NCBI RefSeq assembly: GCF_027580225.2
Contig: NC_073356.2
Span: forward strand, 16,769,501-16,833,500
Source: Misgurnus anguillicaudatus
Lineage: Eukaryota > Chordata > Actinopteri > Cypriniformes > Cobitidae
Reading direction: 5' to 3'
Length of the DNA: 64,000 nt
Below the pieces are notes generated by a model. It was given only the letters and a program-made list of their open reading frames with translations. It was not told where the DNA came from and ran no database searches. The translations under genes and the position numbers were made by a program. Every line of letters begins with the position of its first letter. The stretch's first letter is position 1. Below are positions 21,640 through 32,709 of the stretch, one piece after another.

Positions 21640-22223
21640 CAACCCAATCTCACGGAAATTTGTGTTATAGTCACAAAACTTAGGATTAATTCATTCGTGC
21701 AATTGACATGAATTCTGCTGTGTTTGTGACCCTGGAACACTAATGTCTTTTTCGTGGCACACAGCACGAATTTTTAGAAAATGTTTTTATTTATAGTGTA
21801 ATTTTACATCTTGTTTTCTCACCGCCTTGTCCCATGTTCTACCACCGTCGCTTAGGGTTAGGGTTATAATCACTTTCTACGACATCCTAAACCAAACCCC
21901 AACTCTAACCCTAACTCCAAGCGAGAATTTTTTAAAGTTTTAAAAGCGGATGAAAAACATGTAGAAACCAATGCAAAATTACATCATAACACAAACCCTG
22001 AATCTAACCCTAACCCTAAGCAACAATGATTTAAAAATAGGAAAAACAATGAGAAAAAAAAATAAAATGACACGATATAGAAAGCCAGAAATTCGTGCTG
22101 TTTGCCACAAAAAAGACATTCGTGCTCCAGGGGCACAAAAAACAGTGGAAATTTGTGTCAATAGCATGATTAAATTAATAAAAAATTTCATGACTATAAA
22201 ACAACTTGTCGTGAGATAGGGTA
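21640..22223. mobile_element. Palindromic element, copy 2
   Basis: Ends CAACCCAATCTCACGG and complement of GTGAGATAGGGTA are inverted. GGACATAT is found exactly on both sides (21632-21639 and 22224-22231), a perfect 8-bp duplication. The core carries GGGTTAGGGTTA at 21856 and CTAACCCTAACC at 22003. Non-coding. Confidence 0.8.
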
Positions 22224-22259
22224 GGACATATAATGTTGAATGATGACCACTGTTGACTA

Positions 22260-22656
22260 CACTGCAAAAAATTATTTTCAAGAAAAACATGTCTTAGTAT
22301 TTTTATCTTGTTTTCAGTAAAAATATCTAAAAATTCTTAAATTAAGATGCATTTTCTTGATGAGCAAAACGACCAAATAAAATAAATTTAAGCAAAAAAG
22401 TAAGCAAATTTTCATGAATTTAGTGTTTAAGAAAATGTTAAAGATTTTTTTCTTACCCCATTGGCAGATTATTTTGCTTGTTTTATGCACAAAATCAATT
22501 AAATTTGATATATTTGGACTAAAAACAAAAATTACTATCTTGGGACGTTTAGCACATAAAGAAAATGCATCCCAATTTAAGAATCATCACATATATTCAC
22601 TGAAAACAAAACAAAAATACTAAGACATTTTTTTCTTGAAAATCATTTTTTGCAGA
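22260..22656. mobile_element. AT-rich MITE with long inverted ends
   Basis: CTGCAAAAAATTATTTTC at the left is complemented by GAAAATCATTTTTTGCAG at the right; similarity continues through CTTAGTATTTTTATCTTG for about 75 bases. The interior is AT-rich and non-coding. Known-looking fish MITE; family name not assigned. Confidence 0.7.
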
Positions 22657-23499
22657 AGACATTGTGATCATTAACACATCAAAACATCAAAATACAACCA
22701 CATCTTGTATTTCACCTTTTTTCTTAATTTAGTGTTTGTCATGTTTTATGTTCTAGCCTATATAATTTGACAAATAATGCTCAATGGGAGGGGCTTGCTC
22801 TACACAAAGTCATGTGACAAGTAATCTGTCCGCATGCGCATTAGCTAAAACGACCTTGAAATTTGATGTCTAATTGTTGGTCAGAAATATGTGCCAAATG
22901 TTGCAAACATGGCCGCCTAGTGAAGCGAATTCCCTTAATGGGCTTTGTTAACTTCAGGCGTTGACCTGCACTTCGAATTTTCACCAGGAATAGTCGACCA
23001 TCTGGATACAGGAAACACATTTTAAAATACTACAATTTGAGACACACTCATTATAATTTCAAATACTATTTAGGATGAAAACTATGCAAATTGGGACACA
23101 GGGGTTGTGTGTGATTTCACACTTTAATAAATCAAAAAGATAAACTTCCACCAGACAATAAAAGGAGACTGCTGTTCAGTGACACTCACCTGCCATAAAA
23201 TATGCAGAGTAAACACAGCTGCAAATTTGTTCGGTGTGCTTCCACGTCTCTTATTCAGCTTGTCTTTGCAATGTGACATTCATAATTTTGTATTCACGGT
23301 TTCCCTTTAGCTGTTAATTGGCGTAATAAGTTTTTGGATATTCTTTTTCGTATTTCCCATGTGATGATTGAAAAATATGGTAATTGGAGGTTTGATGTTC
23401 TTACAGTAGGTGGGCTGTATCTACTGTATAGACCAGACAAAATCTGACTTTATAATACATTTCCCATGCTAATTTCTATTTCTTAAATACTGTTGTTGC

Positions 23500-24070
23500 A
23501 TGATACGCATTCAGAAGAGCCATGATGGCCACCAAAGCTCAATAAAGCCACTCAGCTATCTCGTGTGCCCCACCCTGCCAGCTACCGTAATCGTGTTAAT
23601 TCACTTCTTCTAGCCTTATGTCCAGTCGCTCAGCCGTTGCCACATGGGTTTTATTGATCCAGCAACTTCTGTGGTCAATGTAGCAGCAAACCTGGCTGCC
23701 TGGCCGGCCTAATGCAGTCAATAATTGCCCGCGAAATGGCCGATGCAGTCGAGACAACTTCATCAGGCGTGGGGCCGAGGGGCTGTAGTGAGGTGAGGTC
23801 TGGAGGGATCGAGGAGGTGGAGAGGAGCTGGCACGTTTCAGCAAGGCACAGAACACCATCAGTGGCTCCCAGGGGCCAGGGATTAATGATTTGTGTCTTT
23901 CCGCTACAGTGGCACATTGTGCCGGCGCCACAGATAAAAATCCTCCCTCCCCCTCAACATCTGGCACCGACCCCGCCGTACTGCATTAGATGGGCTCGCA
24001 GTGGCAGCTCCTCTTCTTTCACCCGCTAGCTTTCCTTGCCAGGGCTGTGGTTAACCAGGCCATGCTCTGG
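23500..24070. other. Non-repetitive GC-richer block, candidate regulatory element
   Basis: The GC level is clearly above its surroundings, with no repeats. Motifs include GGGATTAATGATTTG and CAATAATTGCCC. Frames of 80-123 residues exist on both strands, as expected of GC-rich non-coding DNA. One of the stronger candidates for a conserved non-coding element. Confidence 0.35.
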
Positions 24071-24242
24071 AAGAGGGCACTTACCAGGAATGCACTCTGC
24101 TTATTTTTTCGCTGACTGGTTTCACAGACTTCTAGGGTACTATTAAGTGTATCTACTTAAATGCGCAGCAGATGTTGTCTAAAAAAATCGTAGTCTCATG
24201 TTTTCATCCTTTATTTATGTAATATAAATTATATATTTGGGC

Positions 24243-24540
24243 AGTGTTGGCGGTAACGCATTACAAGTAACGTGCATTACGTAATAATATTACTTTTCTA
24301 AAGTAACGAGTAAAGTAACGCATTACTTTATAAATGTACACATTAATATTTGAGCTACTTTTTTTGTGATGGAAATATGCAATTTCTGTCTTCTCAGTGA
24401 TAAAAACACCTGCAAGGCCTAAAATAGATCAAGCCTCAGCCAAGTAAGAAAATGTAATGCAAAAGTAACTTAAAAGTAATGTACATATTCATTTCCATGA
24501 AATGTAACTAAGTAAAGCAATTAGTTACTTTTTTGTGGAG
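24243..24540. mobile_element. GTAACGCATTAC-type repeat
   Basis: Starts GGCGGTAACGCATTACAAGTAACG and holds repeated AGTAACG motifs; ends GCAATTAGTTACTTTTTT in the inverse sense. Resembles an abundant fish interspersed repeat. Confidence 0.6.
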
Positions 24541-24559
24541 TATGTGATTTCCGGAGGAC

Positions 24560-25500
24560 GCATGCGAAATCCTGGCCAGGACACGTCCAGCGAAAAGGCA
24601 CGAACGGCCACCCTATAGTAGCCTACTTTAACATATTCTGAGTAAGGTCATGTCAAAGATTGAAATTAATGTAAAATCAATGACTCAAATCAAACTTGCT
24701 CCTAATCTCAGGGTCGCAAATACAAATACATTTCAAAAGCAAATAGTCATACTCCGTAGTACATGTCTGCCTCCAACAAGGACCGAGATTTCTGAAGCAC
24801 TTCAAAGTCAAATCAAAACGTGATGAGACACTGCTTTTGTCGCCTGGTTATTCAAAAAGTGTTTAAGGTTACACCATGGGGCATTTTGTCCTTGTAAGAC
24901 GTATCGATTCATTTCTCAGTTGCTTAGTAACCGCAGTAATAACATCTTTTAAGCAGCCAGCCAATTATTTTTCTGATTTCATGATGGCATGATGAAGAGG
25001 CTTGTTTACGAGTGGCATTGCTAAATTAAAAAGAAAGAAGAATAATTAATCACATTGAAAGAATTAAAGCTCACCATTTATGTTGATAAACACTTTAAAA
25101 TGACTGTGAATGCACGTTGGCATGAGCATTCATTAATAAAGATGTAAAGGTCTGTTGCAGACAAACATTAAAGCTTCGGTATGTGAGGGTCAGATGGTGC
25201 TCTTGTATTAAAAATGAAAATATCAATAGAATTTGACTCTAAAACATCAGAATGTCCAAGAATGCCACAATTTATTTCTCTTTAATTCACAGCTAGTTTT
25301 GAACCTCCACATTTTAATTTGTCCATTTTGTTTAAATATATTTGCCACCTCTGCACTAAATATTTTCTTTTAATTTGTCATATTTTTGAGGAAAGGTAGA
25401 AAAACATTCCTAAAGTAGCGTGCAGTAAGTAGTCACTGCTAATGCAATGCTCTGTCAATTGAGCTGGAAGACTATATAGCCTAAATTTCTTAGAAACTCT
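24560..25500. other. No feature recognised
   Basis: AT-rich sequence without repeat ends or coding signal. Confidence 0.35.
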
Positions 25501-25511
25501 GAATGAAACTG

Positions 25512-25718
25512 CACTGCAAAAAATTTGCTGTAATTATGCAGCTGGTTGCCAGTAACTTACTGTAGAAGATAAAGACTGATAATGTTTCATGCTCATTTAA
25601 CTTTAAACAAACTGTTGCCAGTAAATAACATAAATGTAAAATCTACAGTAAGTTACTGGCAGCTAGTTGCCAGTAATACCCAGTAATACTGTAATTTCTA
25701 CAGAAATGTTTTACAGTG
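25512..25718. mobile_element. 207-bp MITE with CAGTAACTTAC palindrome
   Basis: Ends CACTGCAAAAAATTT and complement of AAATGTTTTACAGTG. TTGCCAGTAACTTACTGTAGA (25549) is mirrored by CTACAGTAAGTTACTGGCAG (25642). Non-coding. Confidence 0.7.
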
Positions 25719-25759
25719 TGAGTAACTTCCTGAGAAAAGGCAGTATTAGACTTTCACTA

Positions 25760-26897
25760 AGGGCTCTATCATACACCCGGCGCAATGTGCGACGCAAGTG
25801 TCTTTTGCTAGTTTCGACCGGCGCAATTATCATTTCCACGTTTAGCGCCACATTGTTTAAATAGCAATGCTTTTGCGTCCAATTGTGCGCTCATGGGCGT
25901 TCTGGTCTTAAAATGAGTTGTGTTCAGGCGCATTGTTGGCGCGTTGCTATTTTGAGGCAACTAAAATAGACTATGCCATTGACCAACAAAAACCTGCTCT
26001 AAAGTCAATGGCGCAATATTGTTTTCGTTATTTAATGAGCACGTTAGAAATATGCGCCTATAAACGGGACAACAACGCGGGTTTGCTTATCACACACTTG
26101 GATGCGCAGCAGCACAAAAACACTTTTAAATATGAGAAATTAAATGGATTAAAATGTAAAAGATTATTATTGAGTCTCTTGGACATAAATGAGGACCAAT
26201 TATGAAACATTAGAAGGTGCTGCTTCACCGGTAGCCTGGAAAGTAAATACGTGCTTTGCTTTAAACATGCATCTATTTTAAATGTTTTTTTTAAATGCTA
26301 TCACACTGATTTATTGTATATGATGACTTTGTACCTGTGTATATGTTGTGACGATAACCATATTTTAAAAAATGCTTTTATGCTTTAAAAAAACGGCTCT
26401 AAGCACGTTTGTAAATTCTTTATCTCTTGTTTGTTACAAATAAAGTTTTTTTAGAGTACAAACCTTTTCTTGCATATTTGCAAATTATTTTATGAGGTTA
26501 CAATGATTATGTAGGATATCAATACATTTAAAGCAATTAAAAGCCTGCTATTTTTACTTCCATGGCTGAAGAAAACGGCTTTTAAAGGTTTTAATAAAAA
26601 AAAAAAAAAAAATTCAATACAAATAAAAACAACACAATTTTTTAACATTAATCTTAAACTGCTGGTCTTCTTCCTCCACTTAGTTTTTCGGTTCATTAAT
26701 TCTGCTTTCTAAATAGGGATTAGGCATGGCGCCAGGCGCAACTTGCTTTTAAAGGGGATGAAAGTTGAGACTCTCATTGGTTTTTTGCATGTTACGCCCA
26801 AAACACACCCATTACTAATTACGAAAATAGGAACAACCCGTTTAGACCGTGCGTCGTACGCTTCAGACCATGGACTTAGATCATTAATAGGGCCCTA
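25760..26897. mobile_element. Approximately 1.1-kb MITE, GGGCYCTAT ends
   Basis: Left GGGCTCTATCATACACC and right AATAGGGCCCTAT are inverted. The first 350 bases are rich in GGCGCA motifs, repeated in inverse sense near 26728 (GGCGCCAGGCGCAAC). Interior has an A-run at 26597-26613. A 95-residue frame at 25918-26205 has no transposase motif. TWA-type flanks suggest PIF/Harbinger, tentatively. Confidence 0.65.
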
Positions 26898-27039
26898 TAT
26901 GTTTATCATGACCAAAATAACTTAAAATAATACAAAAAATTAATTGTAATGTTGTGACCGGCCAATCAGAATTAAGCATTTTAGAGTGCCCTGTAAAAAA
27001 AGTGGAGAATTGTTTAATTGTTAATATTATTCACATTAT

Positions 27040-28160
27040 CATCCTTCGAATTCACTCAATAAGTGGCTATAATATAAATTATATTTATATCTAGTGTAAA
27101 ACTCTCTTGACAGTAAAAAAAACCTTGAGGAGGATGGGGGGTGCCACGGGTCTTCTGCGTCACGTGGAGCGTATGGGGTGGGGACGCTGCGCTCCATGAG
27201 CACGAGGTTCGGGGGTGATTAGTCTCCGGTGCATTCCCGTTGATACGCCGCGTTTGACAGATCTGCACCCGGCGCGCTATGGAGGAACGTGCCGCAGATG
27301 GCGTAATTAGAGGAAGCTGAGCCAGGGTGTGAAATTTATCTTTGATCAGCACCTTCTCGCCAGATTGTCATCTATGTTAATATGATGATAGCAGAGCTGA
27401 GATAGATGGAAACGCCTCGGCAGCCCGAGGTGGGAGTGTGTCCCTGCTCATCTCGATCGGATCTTAATTCTTTGTTCTCCACACGAAAAATAGCCTACAG
27501 CAATCCATTCAGACCTTAAGCTCTCCTTTAAAAGCCGTAACACTGTGATTATAGACACCTGTGCTTTTGAGTTGATACATCATTTGTAAAGTCGACTACG
27601 GCGCAACCGAGAATAAATACACTTTCGTTCTCTATTCAGTTCTGCTTGACTGAACTCACGCAAATAGTCTGTCAGGTATTGAGAAGAATATTAATAGCAC
27701 AACAAAGACAATGTGTTTGCAAGACAGCGTTATTTAAACAGTTTTTCAATAGAGACAGAGACTTCTTTCATGCTTCGGGGCCATTTACACAACATTCATG
27801 TTTTTAAACAAAAAATAATTTTTTTAGTTTTGATCTTTCGGCTCGGTTGGGGCCTAAAAACGCAAATGCAAATATGTAGTAAAAGTGCAAGATTTGAAAG
27901 GATTTCATGCAAATGTGTTTTGTGTTCAGACATCGTGCGACTTTCTTTTTTTAGTTGGGAGCCCATGTCATAAGGAAACCTGTAGGTGAGGAGAGCAAAG
28001 GGGCTCTTGGAGATGTTTGGCCCCGGGCCCTGCTCGTTGGCCCATCAGGGAGTTGGGTGGGAGTCTGGGGAGCGGAGGAGAGAATGGTTTGAAGGACCAG
28101 GAAATGCAGCTTTAGGGTCCTGTCACAGATGAGGTCCACGCTCAGCTTTCATCTGAACGA
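27040..28160. other. Non-repetitive block, candidate regulatory DNA
   Basis: 27110-27480 is GC-richer with GCGTAATTAGAGG and TTTATCTTTGATCAGC motifs; 27960-28140 is also GC-rich. Frames are short and on both strands. No gene recognised. Confidence 0.3.
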
Positions 28161-28216
28161 GCCATTAAGTGTAATGACGTGTAGGTGTAATGGAATGTGC
28201 CTGTAACATCTGCGCT

Positions 28217-28258
28217 GAGAGAGAGAGAGAGACAGAGATAGAGAAGGAGAGAAAGGAC
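28217..28258. repeat. (GA)n-rich tract
   Basis: GAGAGAGAGAGAGA followed by degenerate GA-rich sequence. Confidence 0.85.
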
Positions 28259-28593
28259 AATGTTAATAGATTTGCAGATACACTGTAGGGAGAACAAAAG
28301 ATTTTTTTCCTTCTTCTGCTTTATTGCTCCAAGGTCCATCTGGTGCCTGTGCAAGTGTGTGTTTTTGTATATGTGCAAGCGTTTGTGTGTGGATACTGTG
28401 TTTGTTGATTTCAGAGACTATACAAATCTATACAAATATTATTTACATGTTTGTAGATGTTTGTACTTGTTCAATACTGTATGTGCATTTGAAAAAATGT
28501 GGTTATTAAGATAACCTTTAATACTAAGGGTTAGGGAACAAAATTGTAACTATTTTATAAACAATAGTAATATAATATTCCTAAAAAGATTAG

Positions 28594-28848
28594 TTAAAGG
28601 AACAGTATATGTAAGAAATTTATATCAATGAATCATAAAATGGCCCTGATATGTCACTAAACATTAAGAAATCATTTTCATTTCAAATACGTATATCACT
28701 GACAACAGTGATCCGGCCAGGATATAGTCATTTAAAAAGTGGAGTTGCAGCCCTCAAATGATGTTTATGTTGTCATTTTGTGTATTGGCCACCAGTTGTG
28801 TGATTGCAGTACCAGTTTTGGCCACAATCCTACATACTGTTCCTTTAA
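28594..28848. mobile_element. 255-bp MITE with TTAA at both ends
   Basis: TTAAAGGAACAGTAT at the left and CATACTGTTCCTTTAA at the right are inverted repeats including the TTAA sites. Non-coding. TTAA duplication suggests piggyBac or Kolobok mobilisation. Confidence 0.85.
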
Positions 28849-29000
28849 AGCAATATTTCACTTAAATATAAAGATTTTCTCCTAATTTACTCCTACTTAC
28901 TACCTCAATGGCCATCCTAGATGTATTTGACTTTATATTAAAATCCTGTCATTTTACAGTATGTTTTTTACATGGGCTCCAGTGTTTTTAAATAAATCCA

Positions 29001-29699
29001 ACATGATCTCACAGAAAGTCGCGTTAAAGGTGCAGTGTGTAAATTATAGCAGCATCTAGTGGTGAGGTTGCGAATTGCAACCAATGGCTCAGTCCACTCA
29101 GTCCGCCTTGCTTTTGAAATGCATAGAGAAGCTAGGGTAGCCAACACCGGAAAAACATGTTATCGTTGGAAACAACTCAGTAAAAAAGTTTGTCCGTTAA
29201 GGGCTTCTGTAGAAACATGGCGTCACAAAATGGCGACTTCCACGTAAGGGGACCCTCTGTGTATGTAGATAATAACGTCTCATTCTAAGGTAATAAACAC
29301 ATAACGGTTCATTATAAAAAGGTCTTTATACACCCCTGATAATATAGTTTTGTATATTATTTTGCATTTCTGTCAAGAGATCCTTCTAAAAATTACACAC
29401 TGTACCTTTAAAGTCACACATAATTTGTGTCCATGGCACGAAATTCATTTTTTTTTCATGCCTTGAGCACAAATGTCTTTTTTGTGACACTCGCACAAAT
29501 TTCTATAAATAGTTTCTCGTGTGTGCGTCACGACTTTCTTTTTCGTGACATTTTATGTATTGTTTTCTCATATTTTTCCTATTTTTAAATCAGTTAGATT
29601 TGGGGTTTGGAGTAGGATAGACTTTTATGTATTGGTTTCTACATGTTTTCTTCCGCTTTTAAAACTATTAAAATTTTATTACATTTTGTGTGACTAGTC
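29001..29699. mobile_element. Palindromic element, copy 3 (interrupted)
   Basis: Left end ACATGATCTCACAGAAAGTC, then after a MITE, AGTCACACATAATTTGTGTC and GGCACGAAATTCA as in copy 4 (60014). The mirrored ATTACATTTTGTGTGACT ends at about 29698, but the last 30 bases of the right end are missing, so it is truncated. Confidence 0.65.
29024..29411. mobile_element. MITE nested in palindromic copy 3
   Basis: TTAA at 29024-29027 and 29408-29411, with inverted ends AGGTGCAGTGTGTAA and complement of TTACACACTGTACCT. Copy 4 at 60036 reads GTGTTATAGTCAC where this locus, MITE removed, reads GCGTTAAAGTCAC. Non-coding. Confidence 0.87.
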
Positions 29700-29974
29700 A
29701 CAAGACATAAGATTCAAACCATTGAGATAGACAGTCAAATAGATTCAAAGTTACACCACCATATTTTAATTTACCAAGCCAATCTCTATGTTAACATACA
29801 GTATATGCAACATTGAATGCTAAATAAGCTTGAAATATAAATTATTTTCCCACACAAATTGTATTGTTTCGCTTCAGAAGACATATATTAACCCACTCTG
29901 GTATTTTTTCCTTTAATAATGAATTTTGGTGCATTTTGCAGCTTCGCCATATTGACGTCCGTATAGTGTAATTA

Positions 29975-30062
29975 TGTATTTTTTATATAATATTGTAATA
30001 TAATATATTTTAATATAATATTTTAATATAATATAAAATATTATATTATAATAATATAATGG
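29975..30062. repeat. AT-only low-complexity stretch
   Basis: Degenerate TAATATAATAT repeats, almost no G or C. Confidence 0.9.
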
Positions 30063-30067
30063 TATTA

Positions 30068-30147
30068 AAGGAAGTCATATCTATTGTGAAATGGTATGAG
30101 GGTGAGTAAATAATGAATTTTCATATTTGGGTAAACTATCCCTTTAA
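30068..30147. mobile_element. TTAA-ended MITE fragment
   Basis: GAGGGTGAGTAAATAATG and terminal AAACTATCCCTTTAA match the family at 1-175 and 57489. Confidence 0.75.
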
Positions 30148-30179
30148 TTTTTTATCCAGCATTTATTTTTATATCATTT

Positions 30180-30734
30180 TCGAGTTACACCAAAAGGCTG
30201 CGACATGGTCTTCTCCACTCCTCCATGTTATCTGACGATAAGTAAATGTTGTGATGCTGAAGCACACTGACAGCTTGTTTAACGGCTCCTTGTGTTTGTG
30301 AATGCTCCGTATATACAAATCCAGCTCGCTCCCTGGTGTGTGCGCGTTTGAGCACTCACATGACCCCGCTCATCATTGAGATACTGGGCCGCAGCCAAAA
30401 CGCCCACCCCGGAGCCAGCTCATAATAAGTAATAATGCGATATTTGCTTTCATGCCTTAAGCGGGTGGAATGTTTGGACCTCCCATTTAGACACAACAGG
30501 AATTTGGCACATAATGTGCACAGGTGCACTGAGAGCGAGAGAGGAAAAAAATCCATTTCAACATCTGTGTCAGTGGCTGTTGCTATCTCCCTAAAAACGG
30601 TGAGAAGCGGCTTTAAATAGCTACGAGAGTTGGTGCCCGGCCAAGCATGTGTGCCCTGATCGCAGAGGTTTAACAGGAAGCCGTGCAGGATTATATTTAC
30701 CATAGCAGTTATTAGATTGCATTTAGGGGGGCTG
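30180..30734. other. Non-repetitive block
   Basis: Balanced composition; minus-strand frame 30356-30703 has no recognisable domain. Possible regulatory DNA. Confidence 0.25.
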
Positions 30735-31372
30735 CTTTTATCTCAGGCCGCCTTAAAATCTCAGATTAACTCATTTTTCAGCATGCTTAAAAGTGATCTA
30801 AAGACATTGAATGCAGTAAGATATCTAAGGTTTAAATCCTCCCTCTGCCACTCTAATACAGGACTTTAAAGTTTGTTACACTAAGTGTTAACCCAACAGC
30901 AATATTCGGAAAGCAGCGCTGCCTCACACACATATGCCACAGATGGTTTCTCCAATTCTTTATCTTTTATCTCAGCCCCCTTAAATTAACTTATTTTCGG
31001 CATACTTAAAAGTTTGTGATTTAAACCAGTAGTTCTCAAACTTTTTTGACGTGTACCCCCTTGTGTATGATGCCTCCCTTCATGCCCCCCCCCAAGTAAA
31101 AATTATGACATAAAATATTACAAAACTTAAAATTTCAATTAAATTAAACAAAACATATACAATGTAGTGCTGTTGGTTAGTTAGAATTTATAATAATTAT
31201 GATCTAAACACATCGACTGCAGTAAGATATCTGAGGTGTAAATCCTCCCTTGCCAATCTAATACAGGACTTTAAAGTTTGTTACACTAAGTGTTATCCCA
31301 ACAGAAATATTCGGAAAGCAGCGCAGCCAGCGTTGCTTCACACAAAGATGCCACAGATCTAATTCTCTTTAT
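30735..31372. repeat. Tandem duplication of approximately 226 bp, second copy interrupted
   Basis: Unit 1 (30735-30960) and unit 2 (30964-31372) share, in order, CTTTTATCTCAG, CTTAAAAGT, GCAGTAAGATATCT, AATACAGGACTTTAAAG, TTACACTAAGTGTTA and GCCACAGAT. Unit 2 is longer by the insert 31027-31201. The units have diverged by scattered substitutions, so the duplication is not recent. Confidence 0.8.
31027..31201. mobile_element. hAT-like fragment in duplicated unit 2
   Basis: Begins CAGTAGTTCTCAAAC, the style of hAT ends, and is flanked by ATTTAAAC (31019-31026) and ATCTAAAC (31202-31209), 7 of 8 matching. The right end lacks the expected inverted repeat, so it is probably internally deleted or truncated. 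Confidence 0.45.
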
Positions 31373-31701
31373 TTAATCTGAACACTTTCCAGGGGAAATT
31401 TCTATTGCTCAGATGTTGCTCTTTCATACCTCATGAGATTTGATGGAATTGTGTTTTAGTTGTGTTTCATTTAAGTATCAACTTAAGTCTTAGATGTTTT
31501 TTCTAAGATTGCTTGGGAGAAATAAAATAGTGACAAATAAAACAATTGTTAAAATACGTGTAGAGTATGAAGCTTTAAAATAAGCGTATACTGTATAGTA
31601 AAATCATGTGGATTTAGTTACGTTTGATGAGAAACTTTTGAGTTCATATTAAAATCTTCATTGATATTGCAGACTTCACAAATCTGAGCTTAATTTTGTT
31701 T

Positions 31702-32477
31702 AAAAAATCCAGATAATTTACTCACCACCATGTCATCCAAAATGTTGATGTCTTTCTTTGTTCAGTCGAGAGGAGATTGTGTTTTTTGGGGAGAACATTC
31801 CAGGATTTTTCTGGTTTTGGTGGACTTTAATGGACCCCAACACTTGAAAGATCTCAAAAGAGGCATAAGGGTCTTATCTAGCAAAACGATCGTCATTTTT
31901 GGCAAGAAAAATAAAAAATATGCCCTTTTAAACCCCAATTTCCCGTCTTTCTCAGGTCCTGTGACGGGCCAGCGTGACCTCACGTAATACGTCATCACGT
32001 CAAGAGGTCAAAGATGACATATCGAAACTACGCCCCAGTGTTTACAAGTGTGGAGAAAGAGGACCGTCCTGAAGTTGTTGTATGTGATATGATACTAATT
32101 AATGTCTTTGTGTCAGTTTATTGTTTAAAATGGTCAGCAAATGTGCATTTCATATATGTAACACGTGAGCTTTCACACAGCCAGAGGAAGAAGAGAATTT
32201 GTGGTTTAAAAGTGCATGTGTTTTATTTTTCTTGCCAAAAATGACAATCGTTTCGCTAGATAAGACCCTAATGCCTCGTTTGGGATCGTTTAGTTCATTG
32301 AAGCTGCGTTGAAACTGCAATTTTAAACTGCATTAAAACTGTTACGTGTTGGTGTCCATTAAAATGAAAAAAATCCTGGAATGCTTTCCTCAAAAAACAT
32401 AATTTCCTCTAACCAGAACAAAGAAATACATCAACATTTTAGATGACATGGTGGTGAGTAAATTATCTGGATTTTTC
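31702..32477. mobile_element. Approximately 776-bp foldback MITE
   Basis: Long inverted ends: AAAAATCCAGATAATTTACT at the left, complement of AGTAAATTATCTGGATTTTT at the right, continuing through CAACATTTTGGATGACAT-like sequence. The inner part holds TCTTATCTAGCAAAACGAT (31875) and its mirror CGTTTCGCTAGATAAGA (32249). Copy 2 is at 51810-52478. Frames inside show no known domain. Confidence 0.8.
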
Positions 32478-32709
32478 CAGAAAATGTACTAATCCTATAA
32501 GGGTGGACATGCCCCCCACCCTCCGAATAATAAGAAACTTCGATTTTTTTATACATATAAATTTATAGCCGTGGATGTTTTGTTCCCCCCACAATGTTCA
32601 AGATGTGGTTACGGCCTTGATGATTTGTGACATTAAGATATCTTCTGAATCTCTAATGGAGGCTTTTTTTAGATTTCTGGCTTTTATCTCAGTAGAAATG
32701 TCTGAGAAG

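Noticed and set aside
21856..22016. GGGTTAGGGTTA runs as interstitial telomere
   Set aside because: Only one or two units, in both orientations, and recurring as part of the palindromic family.
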